From contig NZ_JBHUGS010000001.1 in assembly GCF_042682045.1 (NCBI RefSeq), positions 620,001-684,000 of the forward strand: a DNA stretch of 64,000 bases, written 5' to 3'. The notes beneath the pieces were generated by a model. The model had not been told where the DNA came from. It searched no databases and worked only from the letters and a program-made list of their open reading frames with translations. The translations under genes were made by a program, and so were the position numbers. This DNA is from Sphingomonas_R arantia (GTDB lineage: Bacteria > Pseudomonadota > Alphaproteobacteria > Sphingomonadales > Sphingomonadaceae). Shown piece after piece: positions 9,134-17,901 of the stretch. Positions within the stretch are counted from its first letter, which is position 1, and the number at the start of each line of letters is the position of its first letter.

Positions 9134-9311
9134 GACAGGTTTCCAGAGATGGAATGAAAAGGGAACCCGGAAGCGAGCGGCAACGCGCGTCATCCGGGGC
9201 TGTCCCCGCAACTGTGACCGGCGAGCCTTGCTCCATCTGCGTGCCACTGGATTTTCGGATCCGGGAAGGCCGGGCAAGGCGACGACCCGGGAGCCAGGAG
9301 ACCTGCCTGTC
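9134..9311 (+). promoter_or_regulatory. Cobalamin riboswitch
   Basis: The conserved pieces are present in order: GACAGGT at 9134 (5' arm of P1), AAAAGGGAACCCGG near 9157, GGGGCTGTCCCCGCAACTGT then GACCGG near 9200, GCCACTGG near 9243, CGGGAAGGCCGGGCAAGG near 9262 and the B12 box GAGCCAGGAGACCTGCC at 9291-9307, closing with CCTGTC (3' arm of P1). It reads on the plus strand and lies about 150 bases upstream of btuB, so it should reduce expression of the btuB-cob operon when adenosylcobalamin is plentiful. Confidence 0.95.
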
Positions 9312-9457
9312 GCGGTTGTCCTTCGTGCGGACGGGGTGTTCCGGGCGATCGAGGTTTCACCTCGTGTGACGACGGTGTTGGGGTCGTTCGCGACGGACCG
9401 CCGGTGATCGGCGGACCGTTGCGCGTGGCTCCGTAAGTTGTTGCCGGGGGACCTGCC

Positions 9458-11395
9458 GTGAAGCCTTATTCCTATCTGATCCTGCTGCCGTGCGTTGCGG
9501 CTGCACCTGCGTTCGCGTTCGAACAGAGTGCGCAATCGACCGCCGGGCTGACCCAGGCGGCGGAGGCCGGGCGCGACATCGTGGTGACCGCCAACCGCGA
9601 GGCGCGGCCGATCGCGACGGTGGGCCAGGCGGTGACCGTGCTGGACAGCGAGACGATCACACAGCGCCAGGCGTCGGTCGTGTCTGATCTGCTGCGCCAG
9701 ACGCCGGGCGTGGTCGTGACGCGCAACGGCGGGCCGGGGACCACGACGTCGGTCAACATCCGCGGGGCGGACAGCGACCAGACCGTGGCGCTGATCGACG
9801 GGATCAAGCTGAACGATCCGTCTTCGCCGGGCGGGGGGTTCAATTTCGGCAACCTGCTGATCGGCAACATCACGCGGATCGAGGTGTTGCGCGGCGCGCA
9901 GTCGGTGCTGTGGGGCAGCCAGGCGATCGGCGGCGTGGTGAACCTGATCACGCGCCAGCCGACCGAGACGCTGGCGGTTAACGCGCGGGCCGAGGGCGGC
10001 TGGCACGATACGGGGCAGGTGTTCGCCAACATCTCCGGCAAGAGCGGGCCGGTGTCGGCGAGCCTGGGAGGGGGATATTATACGACGGACGGCGTCTCGG
10101 CCTATGCGCCGGGGACGGAGCGCGACGGGTTCCGGAACTATGCCGCGAACGGGAGTCTCGGGATCGCGCTGGCGCCGAACGTGTCGGTCGATCTGCGCGG
10201 GTTCTACATGAACGGGCGGACCGAGATCGACGGGTTCCCGGCGCCCACGTTCGGGTTCGGCGACACGCGCGAATATGGGAAGAGCGAGCAGTGGCTGGGT
10301 TATGCCGGGCTGAACGCCGCGCTGTTCGACGGCAAGTTGCGCAACCGGTTCGGTTATGCGCGGACGCAGACGAACCGGCGTAACTTCGACCCGGACGGGG
10401 TGCCGACCGAGACGTTCGCCGCCAAGGGGCGGAACGAGCGGCTGGAATATCAGGGGGTGGCCGACCTGACGTCCGCGGTGTTCGCGACGTTCGGAGCGGA
10501 GCGCGAGGTCTCGCGGTTCTCGACGTCGAGCTATGGCGGCCCGGTGGGGCGCGGGCGGGCGCGGATCTTCAGCGTGTACGGGCAGCTGGCGGTGACGACG
10601 ATCGCCGGGCTGACCGCGACGGGCGGCGTGCGGCACGACGACCACAACGTGTTCGGCGGGGCGACGACCTTTTCGGGGAGCGGGGTCTATTCGCCCAACA
10701 ACGGCGCGACGGCGTTCCGGGCGAGCTATTCCGAAGGGTTCAAGGCGCCGACGCTGTATCAGTTGCAGAGCGAATATGGGAACACGGCGCTGGATCCGGA
10801 GCGGTCGCGCGGGTGGGATGCGGGCGTCACGCAGCGCGCGCTGGACGGCAAGGTCGAGGCGAGCGCAACTTACTTCCGGCGGACGTCGCGCGATCTGATC
10901 ACCTTCGTGTCGTGCACCGCGCCGTTGACCGGGATCTGCGCCGATCGCGCCGATGGGACGTACGACAATATCGCCAAGACGCGCGCGCAGGGGGTCGAAT
11001 TCTCGCTGCTGCTGCGGCCGGTCGAGGCGTTTACGGTGAGTGCGAGCTACACCTATCTCGATGCGGTCAACCGGTCGGCGGGGACCAGCAATTTCGGGCG
11101 CGACCTGCCGCGGCGGCCGGGCGACAGCGTGACCGTCAATGCGGATTATCGTTGGGCGTTCAGGCTGACGACCGGGGCCACGATCACCGCGATCGGCGAC
11201 AGTTTCGACAACGCGTCGAACGCGCGCCGGCTGGACGGCTATGTCGTGGCCGACGTGCGCGCGTCGTTCCCGGTGGGGGAGCATGTCGAGGTGTATGGCC
11301 GGATCGAGAATGCGTTCAACGCGCGGTACCAGACGATCTATCAATATGGGCAGCCGGGGCGCGGGGCGTTCGGCGGGGTCCGGCTGACCTACTGA
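9458..11395 (+). CDS. btuB: TonB-dependent cobalamin receptor BtuB
   Basis: 645 residues with a signal peptide (MKPYSYLILLPCVAAAPAFA). A TonB-box-like RDIVVTANRE at about 39-48 precedes the plug domain (LLRQTPGVVVTRNGGPG, VNIRGADSDQTVALIDGIKL, RIEVLRGAQSVLWGSQAIGG) and a 22-strand-type barrel ending in an aromatic residue (GGVRLTY). It is an outer-membrane receptor for cobalamin or corrinoids taken up with TonB energy. The cobalamin riboswitch directly upstream and the B12 genes downstream support B12 as the substrate. It ends 2 bases before the next gene, consistent with a single transcript. Confidence 0.93.
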   Translation: MKPYSYLILLPCVAAAPAFAFEQSAQSTAGLTQAAEAGRDIVVTANREARPIATVGQAVTVLDSETITQRQASVVSDLLRQTPGVVVTRNGGPGTTTSVNIRGADSDQTVALIDGIKLNDPSSPGGGFNFGNLLIGNITRIEVLRGAQSVLWGSQAIGGVVNLITRQPTETLAVNARAEGGWHDTGQVFANISGKSGPVSASLGGGYYTTDGVSAYAPGTERDGFRNYAANGSLGIALAPNVSVDLRGFYMNGRTEIDGFPAPTFGFGDTREYGKSEQWLGYAGLNAALFDGKLRNRFGYARTQTNRRNFDPDGVPTETFAAKGRNERLEYQGVADLTSAVFATFGAEREVSRFSTSSYGGPVGRGRARIFSVYGQLAVTTIAGLTATGGVRHDDHNVFGGATTFSGSGVYSPNNGATAFRASYSEGFKAPTLYQLQSEYGNTALDPERSRGWDAGVTQRALDGKVEASATYFRRTSRDLITFVSCTAPLTGICADRADGTYDNIAKTRAQGVEFSLLLRPVEAFTVSASYTYLDAVNRSAGTSNFGRDLPRRPGDSVTVNADYRWAFRLTTGATITAIGDSFDNASNARRLDGYVVADVRASFPVGEHVEVYGRIENAFNARYQTIYQYGQPGRGAFGGVRLTY

Positions 11396-11397
11396 CG

Positions 11398-12381
11398 ATG
11401 GTCGACTCTGGGATCGACGCGGGCGTCCTCGACACCTTCTGCGGCCATGGCGGCCGGGTGGACGCGGCGCGTGCGGCGCTCGGGGGGGCGGACTGGATAG
11501 ACCTGTCGACCGGAATCGCGCCGTGGAGCTGGCCCTTCGAGGGCGTCGCGCTCGGGTTGGAGCGGTTGCCGGAGCCGGGGGCGATCGCTGGGCTTGAGGC
11601 GTGTGCGGCGGCGGCGTTCGGGGCGGACCCGGCGGGTGTCGTGGCGGTACCGGGGACCGACCTGGCGATGCGGTTGCTCGCGCCGTTGCTGGGCGCGCGG
11701 CGGGCGGCGGTGCTGGCGCCGGGTTATGCCGGGCACCGCGCGGCGTGGCCGGATGCGGTGGCCGTGGGGGATGTCGGCGAGGTTGCGGATCACGACCTGT
11801 TCGTGCTGGCGAGCCCGGCGAACCCGGATGGGCGGGTGGCCGATCCGGCGGTGCTGCGTGGGCTGGCGGCGCGGATGACGGTGGTTGTGGACGAGGCTTA
11901 TGCCGATCCTGCGCAGGGGTTGTGTGGGGAGGCTTCGGACGAGTTGATCGTGCTCAGGTCGTTCGGGAAATTCTATGGGCTGCCGGGGCTGCGGCTGGGG
12001 TTCGTGGTGACGGGGCCGGGGCTGGCCGGCGGCATGCGGACGATGCTGGGCGATTGGCCGGTGTCGTCGCCTGCGGTGGCGATCGGGACGGCGGCTTATG
12101 CCGATGCGAGCTGGCGGACGGCGCAGGCGGGGCGGATCGCTGAGGCGGGCGAGCAGCTCGATGCGGTGCTCGACGGCGCGGGGTTGGCGGTCGTGGGGCG
12201 GGCGCCGCTGTTCCGGCTGGTGGCGTGTCAGCGCGCGGTCGAGCTGTTCGCTGTGCTCGCCCGCCATGCCATTTTGACGCGGCCGTTCGCGGGGCGGCCG
12301 GATCGCTTGCGCATCGGGCTGCCGCGCGGCACCGTCGAACAGACCCGCCTTGCCGCCGCTCTAGCCGAGTTCAGATCATGA
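11398..12381 (+). CDS. cobD: Threonine-phosphate decarboxylase CobD
   Basis: 327 residues from ATG 11398, two bases after the btuB stop. A PLP fold-type I enzyme that makes (R)-1-amino-2-propanol phosphate for the nucleotide loop. Visible features are GHGGRVDAA and DLSTGIAPWSWP at the N-terminus, LASPANPDGRV (substrate and PLP contacts), VVDEAY, and the PLP lysine in LRSFGKFYGLPGLRLGF. It is called CobC in the Pseudomonas naming. The last codon overlaps the start of cobO (ATGA). At 327 residues it is slightly shorter than the usual 340-360. Confidence 0.9.
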   Translation: MVDSGIDAGVLDTFCGHGGRVDAARAALGGADWIDLSTGIAPWSWPFEGVALGLERLPEPGAIAGLEACAAAAFGADPAGVVAVPGTDLAMRLLAPLLGARRAAVLAPGYAGHRAAWPDAVAVGDVGEVADHDLFVLASPANPDGRVADPAVLRGLAARMTVVVDEAYADPAQGLCGEASDELIVLRSFGKFYGLPGLRLGFVVTGPGLAGGMRTMLGDWPVSSPAVAIGTAAYADASWRTAQAGRIAEAGEQLDAVLDGAGLAVVGRAPLFRLVACQRAVELFAVLARHAILTRPFAGRPDRLRIGLPRGTVEQTRLAAALAEFRS

Positions 12382-12989
12382 CCGATACGACCGACGATTT
12401 CGCCCGCCACAATGCGCGGATGGTGCGGCTGTCCGAAGCACGCGCCAAGATGCAGGCGCGGCGCACGCTGGAGCGCGGGCTGCTGATCGTCCACACGGGG
12501 AACGGCAAGGGCAAGTCGTCGTCCGCGTTCGGGATGGCGATCCGCAGCATCGGCTGGGGCCTGAAGGTCGCGATCCTGCAATATGTGAAGGGCAAGTGGG
12601 AGACGGGCGAGCGCAACTTCTTCGAAGCGCACCCCGATCTCGCGACGTTCGAGGTGATGGGCGAAGGCTTCACCTGGGACACGCAGGACCGCGCGCTGGA
12701 TATCGAGGCGGCGCGCGCGGCGTGGGAACGGTCGAAGGCGATGATCCTCGACCCGGAGATCGATTTCGTCATCCTGGACGAGCTGAACATCGTGCTGCGC
12801 GACGATACGTTGCCGATCGCGGAGATCGTGGCGTTCCTGCGCGATCGGCCGCTGACCAAGCATATCTGCATCACCGGACGCGGCGCGAAGCCGGAACTGC
12901 TGGAGATCGCCGACCTGGTGACCGATTTCACCGAGGTGAAGCATCCGTACAAGGCCGGGTTCAAGGCGCAGCGGGGGGTCGAATATTGA
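12378..12989 (+). CDS. cobO: Cob(I)yrinic acid a,c-diamide adenosyltransferase CobO
   Basis: 203 residues. It transfers the adenosyl group from ATP to cobalt in corrinoids. The P-loop is VHTGNGKGKSSSAFG (about 37-51), followed by LQYVKGKWETGERNF, GEGFTWDTQD, FVILDELNIVLRDD and the C-terminal TEVKHPYKAGFKAQRGVEY, all standard for the CobA/CobO family. The start ATG overlaps the cobD stop (ATGA) and its stop overlaps the TTG start of btuF. Confidence 0.95.
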   Translation: MTDTTDDFARHNARMVRLSEARAKMQARRTLERGLLIVHTGNGKGKSSSAFGMAIRSIGWGLKVAILQYVKGKWETGERNFFEAHPDLATFEVMGEGFTWDTQDRALDIEAARAAWERSKAMILDPEIDFVILDELNIVLRDDTLPIAEIVAFLRDRPLTKHICITGRGAKPELLEIADLVTDFTEVKHPYKAGFKAQRGVEY

Positions 12990-13822
12990 TCGGTCGCCGG
13001 GTCTGCGGGCTGGGGCTGGGGCTGGCGGTCGCTTCGTTGTCGCTGGTGTCGGCGGCGCCGGCACGGGTGGCTCGCGGGCCCAAAATCGTGTCGATCAATC
13101 CGTGCGTTGACGCGGTGCTGATGCAGGTCGCGGATCGCGGACAGATCGCCGGGATCAGCCACTATTCGCAGGACCCGCGCGCGACGTCGATCCCGCTGGC
13201 GCAGGCCAACGCGTTCCGCGCGACGTCCGGCACGGCGGAGGAAGTGGTCGCGCTGGCCCCCGACATGGTCATCACCGGGCCGCATGTCGCGCCCGCGACG
13301 ATCGCCGCGCTAAAACGGATGCGGATCGCGCTGGTGCAGTTTCCGGTGCCGGATTCGGTGGCCGAAAGCGTGGCGCAGGTGCGCGAGATCGGGCGGATCA
13401 CGGGGCATCCGGACCGCGGCGCGGTGCTGGCGGCGCGGATTGCGGCGGCGGCGCGGCAGGCGGGCGGCGCGCGGGTGCCGGCGCTGATCTGGCAATCGGG
13501 CGGGCTGGTACCGGGGGCGGGCACGCTGTCGGACGAACTGCTCGGCCGCGCCGGGTTCCGCAACATGAGCGCGGTCTACGGGCTGAAGAAATGGGACGTG
13601 CTGCCGCTGGAATATCTGGTCGCCGCACCGCCACGCGTGCTGCTGTCGGTCGGCGCGGCGGAGGTAGGTGAGGACCGGCTGGTAGGGCATCCGGCGATCA
13701 GGCGGCTGGCGCAGCGGATCCGGGTCGCCCCCTATCCGACCCGCCTGATGAACTGCGGCGGGCCGACGATCATCGCGGCGATGGCGCGGTTGCGGCAGGT
13801 GCGGCGGGAGATGGGCGCGTGA
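12986..13822 (+). CDS. btuF: BtuF-like cobalamin-binding periplasmic protein
   Basis: 278 residues if started at TTG 12986, which overlaps the cobO stop (TTGA) and is directly followed by a signal peptide (IGRRVCGLGLGLAVASLSLV). No ATG gives a full signal peptide, so the rare TTG start is preferred. The mature protein has the Fe/B12 periplasmic-binding fold: IVSINPCVDAVLMQVADRGQ, AEEVVALAPDMVITG, and ESVAQVREIGRITGHPDRG. It is followed by permease and ATPase genes, so it should deliver corrinoid to BtuCD. Related proteins bind siderophores, but the B12 operon context favours cobalamin. Confidence 0.85.
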   Translation: MIGRRVCGLGLGLAVASLSLVSAAPARVARGPKIVSINPCVDAVLMQVADRGQIAGISHYSQDPRATSIPLAQANAFRATSGTAEEVVALAPDMVITGPHVAPATIAALKRMRIALVQFPVPDSVAESVAQVREIGRITGHPDRGAVLAARIAAAARQAGGARVPALIWQSGGLVPGAGTLSDELLGRAGFRNMSAVYGLKKWDVLPLEYLVAAPPRVLLSVGAAEVGEDRLVGHPAIRRLAQRIRVAPYPTRLMNCGGPTIIAAMARLRQVRREMGA

Positions 13823-14781
13823 CGCGGCTGAACTTCGCGCTGCTGGTCGGGGTGCTGCTCGCGGTGTGCCTGTCGGTCGCGTCGGGGAAAGTGTGGGTGC
13901 CGCTGGACGCCTGGACCGCCGCCGATCCGCGGTCGATCATCATCGTCGAACTGCGTTTGCCGCGGACCGTGATGGCGTTGCTGGTCGGGGCCGCGCTGGG
14001 CCTGTCGGGGGCGGTGATGCAGGGGTATCTGCGCAATCCGCTGGCCGATCCGGGGCTGTTCGGCGTGTCGTCGGGTGCGGCGCTGGGCGCGGTGGTGTCG
14101 CTGTATTTCGGTTATGCCGCGCAGATCTGGCTGTTGCCGACCTTCGCGCTGGTCGGGGCGGCGGGCACGATGGCGCTGCTCGCGCTGATCGCCGGGCGGT
14201 CGGGCAGCCTGATCCTGTTCACGCTGGCGGGGATGATCCTGACGAGTATCGCCGGATCGCTGACCGCGCTGGCGATCAGCCTTGCGCCGACGCCGTTCGT
14301 GTCGTCGCAGATCGTGACGTGGCTGCTCGGGGCGCTGACCGATCGCAGCTGGGACGATGTGAAGGTGGCGTTGCCGATCATCGTGATCGGGGCCGGGTTG
14401 CTGGCGACGACGGCGCGGTCGCTCGACGCGCTGACGCTGGGGGAGCAGGCGGCGCGGTCGATGGGGGTCGATCCGGGGCGGCTGCAATGGGTGGTGATCG
14501 CCGGCATCGCGCTGACCGTCGGGGCGGCGGTGGCGTCGGCGGGCGTGATCGGGTTCGTCGGGCTGATCGTGCCGCATATGGTTCGGCCGTTCGCGGGCAA
14601 CCGGCCGTCGGCGGTGCTGCTGCCGTCGGCGCTGGGGGGCGCGCTGCTGCTAACGCTGGCGGACAGCCTGGTGCGGCTGGCGCCGACGGTCAGCGAGCTG
14701 CGGCTGGGGATCGCGATGTCGATGCTGGGCGGGCCGTTCTTCCTCTATCTGCTGATCCGCATGCGGCGGCGGCTGGCATGA
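13819..14781 (+). CDS. btuC: Cobalamin ABC transporter permease BtuC
   Basis: 320 residues from GTG 13819, overlapping the btuF stop. It has the FecCD/BtuC pattern: VELRLPRTVMALLVGAALGL, GAVMQGYLRNPLADPGLFGV, the EAA-like loop LGEQAARSMGV and GFVGLIVPHMVRPF, with about ten hydrophobic segments. It forms the inner-membrane channel with BtuD. Its stop overlaps the btuD start (ATGA). Confidence 0.93.
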   Translation: MTRLNFALLVGVLLAVCLSVASGKVWVPLDAWTAADPRSIIIVELRLPRTVMALLVGAALGLSGAVMQGYLRNPLADPGLFGVSSGAALGAVVSLYFGYAAQIWLLPTFALVGAAGTMALLALIAGRSGSLILFTLAGMILTSIAGSLTALAISLAPTPFVSSQIVTWLLGALTDRSWDDVKVALPIIVIGAGLLATTARSLDALTLGEQAARSMGVDPGRLQWVVIAGIALTVGAAVASAGVIGFVGLIVPHMVRPFAGNRPSAVLLPSALGGALLLTLADSLVRLAPTVSELRLGIAMSMLGGPFFLYLLIRMRRRLA

Positions 14782-15548
14782 GCGTGCTGGCGGCCGACCG
14801 GATCGGGCTGACGCTGGGCGGCAATCGCGTGCTGGACGATGTCAGCGTCGCGTTCCGGCAGGGCCGCGTGACGGCGTTGCTGGGGCCGAACGGCGCGGGG
14901 AAGAGCACGCTGCTGAGCTGTCTGGCCGCGTTGCGCGTGCCGGACCAGGGCGCGGCTTCACTCGACGGGGTGGATGTACAGGCGATCGAGCGGCGCGCGC
15001 GGGCGCGGGCGATCGGGTTGTTGCCGCAGGCGGCGGACGTGCATTGGGATATCGACGTCGCGACGCTGGTGGCGCTCGGCCGGTTGCCGCATCGCGGGCG
15101 GTGGGGGGCGACCGCGGCGGACGATGCGGCGGTGGCGCGCGCGCTGGCGGCGACCGACATGACCGCGCTGGCCGGGCGAGGCGTCGAACGGTTGTCGGGT
15201 GGCGAGCGCGGGCGGGCCTTGCTGGCGCGCGTGCTGGCGGGCGAGCCGGACTGGCTGCTGGCGGACGAGCCGTTGGCGAGCCTGGACCCTGCGCACCAGA
15301 TCGACGTGCTCGACCGGTTGCGGAGCGTGGCGGCAGCGGGTGGTGGGGTTGTGCTGGTGCTGCACGATCTGCACCTGGCGGCGCGGATCGCGGACGATGC
15401 GGTGCTGATGCGCGGCGGGCGGGTCGTGGCGGCCGGGCCGGCGGACGACGTGCTGACCGCGCCGCTCATCGCCGAGACCTACGGCGTCGCGGTGGAGATC
15501 GGGGTGACGCCGGCGGGGCAGCGGTTCATTCTGCCGATCGGGCGGTGA
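14778..15548 (+). CDS. btuD: Cobalamin ABC transporter ATPase BtuD
   Basis: 256 residues. Walker A is GPNGAGKST (about 37-45), the Q-loop region LLPQAADVHW, signature LSGGERGRALLARVLA, Walker B WLLADEPLASLD and switch histidine VLVLHDLHLAARI. It drives BtuC. The start overlaps the btuC stop and its own stop overlaps the GTG start of cbiB. Confidence 0.93.
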   Translation: MSVLAADRIGLTLGGNRVLDDVSVAFRQGRVTALLGPNGAGKSTLLSCLAALRVPDQGAASLDGVDVQAIERRARARAIGLLPQAADVHWDIDVATLVALGRLPHRGRWGATAADDAAVARALAATDMTALAGRGVERLSGGERGRALLARVLAGEPDWLLADEPLASLDPAHQIDVLDRLRSVAAAGGGVVLVLHDLHLAARIADDAVLMRGGRVVAAGPADDVLTAPLIAETYGVAVEIGVTPAGQRFILPIGR

Positions 15549-16453
15549 ACCATGCGGCGCTGCTGCTGGCCGTGCTGATCGTCGAGGCGGCGGTGGGGTA
15601 TCCGCGGGGCTGGCCGCATCCGGTGATGGCGGTCGGTGCGCTGATTGCGGCGGTTGAACGGCGCTGGAACCGCGGGAGTGCAATGCGGCAGCGGGCGGGT
15701 GGCGTGGCGCTTTTGCTGTTGCTGATCGGCGTGGCGGTGGCGGTCGGGTTGGCGATCGAGCGGCTGGGGGTCGGCTGGGGCTGGGTGATCGTGGTGGCTG
15801 CGGGGACGACCGGGCTGGCGCAGCGGAGTTTGCACGATCATGTCCGTGCGGTGCTGGTGCCGTTGGCGGCGGGCGATCTGCCCGCGGCGCGTGGGGCGGT
15901 GGCGATGATCGTCGGGCGCGATACCGATGCGCTGGACGAACAGGGCATCGCGACGGCGGCGATCGAGAGTCTGGCGGAGAGTTTCTGCGACGGGGTGGTC
16001 GCGCCGGCGTTCTGGTTGCTGCTCGGCGGGTTGCCCGGGCTGTTCGCGGCGAAGGCGATCAATACGGCGGACTCGATGGTGGGGCATCGGACGCCGCAGT
16101 TCGTCTGGTTCGGCTGGGCTTCGGCGCGGGCGGACGATGTGGTGAACTGGGTGCCGGGGCGGATCGCGGGGGCGCTGATCTGTCTCGCCGGGCGGGGCGG
16201 GTGGCGGACGATGTTGCGCGATGCTGCGCGGCATTCGTCGCCCAACGGGGGCTGGCCGGAGGCGGCGATGGCGGGAGCGATCGGGCGGCGGCTGGGCGGG
16301 GCGGTGCGCTATGACGGCGTGCCGGCGGCGCGCGCCGTGCTGGGCGAGGGTATGTTGCCGCGGGCGGCGGATCTGGCGCGGGCTTTGAGTGTGTACCGGG
16401 GTGCGTGCCTGTTGATGTGGATCGTGGTGGGAGCCTGCGCATGGGCGCTGTGA
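15545..16453 (+). CDS. cbiB: Adenosylcobinamide-phosphate synthase CbiB
   Basis: 302 residues from GTG 15545 (GTGA overlap with btuD). It is an integral membrane enzyme that joins aminopropanol phosphate to cobyric acid. Typical motifs are GYPRGWPHPVMAVGALIA, RDTDALDEQGIATAAIESLA then ESFCDGVVAPAFW, INTADSMVGHR, FGWASARADDVVNWVP and RDAARHSSPNGGWPEAAMAG. It is called CobD in the Pseudomonas naming. Together with the decarboxylase upstream it supplies and attaches the aminopropanol arm. Confidence 0.93.
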   Translation: MNHAALLLAVLIVEAAVGYPRGWPHPVMAVGALIAAVERRWNRGSAMRQRAGGVALLLLLIGVAVAVGLAIERLGVGWGWVIVVAAGTTGLAQRSLHDHVRAVLVPLAAGDLPAARGAVAMIVGRDTDALDEQGIATAAIESLAESFCDGVVAPAFWLLLGGLPGLFAAKAINTADSMVGHRTPQFVWFGWASARADDVVNWVPGRIAGALICLAGRGGWRTMLRDAARHSSPNGGWPEAAMAGAIGRRLGGAVRYDGVPAARAVLGEGMLPRAADLARALSVYRGACLLMWIVVGACAWAL

Positions 16454-17901
16454 TGTTGCAGGGGACGGGGTCGGACGTCGGCAAGTCGGTGCTGGTCGCC
16501 GGGCTGTGCCGCGCGCTGGCCAATCGCGGGCTGTCCGTGCGGCCGTTCAAGCCGCAGAACATGTCGAACAATGCCGCAGTGACCGCGGACGGCGGCGAGA
16601 TCGGCCGGGCGCAGGCGTTGCAGGCGATAGCCGCGCGCGTGGCGCCGAGCGTCGACATGAACCCGGTCCTGCTGAAGCCGCAGAGCGACCGGACGTCGCA
16701 GCTGGTGGTGGCGGGCAAACCGCGCGGCACGATGGCGGCGGGGGAATTCTGGCGGCGGAAACCCGACCTGCTGGGCGAGGTGCTGGGCGCGTATCACCGG
16801 TTGGCGGCGGAGGCCGATATCGTCGTGGTCGAAGGGGCGGGATCGCCGGCGGAGATCAATCTGCGGGCGAGCGACATCGCCAATATGGGTTTTGCGCGCG
16901 CGGCGGGCGTGCCGGTGGTGCTGGTCGGCGATATCGATCGCGGCGGGGTGATCGCGGCGTTGGTCGGCACGCAGGCGGTGATCGATCCGGCCGATGCGGC
17001 GATGATCCGCGGGTTCATCGTGAACAAGTTCCGCGGCGACCCCACGCTGTTCGACGACGGGGTGCGGGCGATCGTCGAGCGGACCGGCTGGGCGAGCATC
17101 GGAGTGGTGCCCTGGCTGGCCGATGCGGCGCGGTTGCCGGCGGAGGATGCGGTGGCGCTGGGGCGCGGCGACGGGGTGGGCGAAGGGCCGCTGATCGCGG
17201 TGCCGATGCTGTCGCGGATCGCGAATTTCGACGATTTCGATGCGCTGGCGCATGAGCCGGGCGTGCGGCTGGCGATGATTCCGCCGGGGCGGCCGATCCC
17301 GGGCGATGCGGCGCTGGTGGTGTTGCCGGGGACGAAAGCGACGGTCGCCGACCTGGGTTTCCTGCGCGCGCAGGGCTGGGACGTCGACATTGCCGCGCAT
17401 GTCCGGCGCGGCGGGCGGGTGCTGGGGATTTGTGGCGGGTACCAGATGCTGGGGCGGACGGTGGCCGATCCGGACGGGATCGAGGGGGTTGCCGCGACGG
17501 TGCCGGGGCTGGGGCTGTTGCCGATCGAGACGGCGATCGGGGCGGACAAGCTAGTGCGGCCGGTGACGGGGAGCCTGGTCGGGTCCGGCGCGGGGTTTGC
17601 TGGCTACGAGATTCATGCCGGGATCACTTCGGTCGATGCGGGGTCGCCGGCGCTGCTGCGGTTCGCGGACGGGCGGGCGGACGGGACGAGCGCGCGCGAC
17701 GGGCAGGTTGCGGGCTGTTATGTCCACGGCTTGTTCGATCAGGCGGAGGCGCGCGCGGCGTTGCTGGCGGAGCTGGGCGCGGCGTCGGACGGGCTGGAGC
17801 GGCGCGAGGCGATCGATGCGGCGCTCGACGGGATCGCGGCGGTGCTGGAGCGGGTGCTCGACGTGGATGCGATCGTGAGAATAGCGAAGGACGCGCGATG
17901 A
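16441..17901 (+). CDS. cobQ: Cobyric acid synthase CobQ
   Basis: 486 residues from ATG 16441, which has GGGAG 7 bases upstream and overlaps the end of cbiB by 13 bases; an ATG at 16453 is a weaker alternative. It amidates adenosylcobyrinic acid a,c-diamide to cobyric acid using glutamine. The N-terminal synthetase domain has LQGTGSDVGKSVLVAGL and PFKPQNMSNNA; the C-terminal class I glutaminase-like domain has the nucleophile Cys in LGICGGYQMLGR and the histidine in CYVHGLFD. It is also known as CbiP. Confidence 0.95.
   Translation: MGAVMLQGTGSDVGKSVLVAGLCRALANRGLSVRPFKPQNMSNNAAVTADGGEIGRAQALQAIAARVAPSVDMNPVLLKPQSDRTSQLVVAGKPRGTMAAGEFWRRKPDLLGEVLGAYHRLAAEADIVVVEGAGSPAEINLRASDIANMGFARAAGVPVVLVGDIDRGGVIAALVGTQAVIDPADAAMIRGFIVNKFRGDPTLFDDGVRAIVERTGWASIGVVPWLADAARLPAEDAVALGRGDGVGEGPLIAVPMLSRIANFDDFDALAHEPGVRLAMIPPGRPIPGDAALVVLPGTKATVADLGFLRAQGWDVDIAAHVRRGGRVLGICGGYQMLGRTVADPDGIEGVAATVPGLGLLPIETAIGADKLVRPVTGSLVGSGAGFAGYEIHAGITSVDAGSPALLRFADGRADGTSARDGQVAGCYVHGLFDQAEARAALLAELGAASDGLERREAIDAALDGIAAVLERVLDVDAIVRIAKDAR

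Noticed and set aside
8579..11344. Very long minus-strand open frame opposite btuB continuing into cobU
   Set aside because: Only the cobU part (8579-9094) has family motifs. The rest is Arg/His/Pro-rich antisense sequence, typical of shadow frames in high-GC genes.
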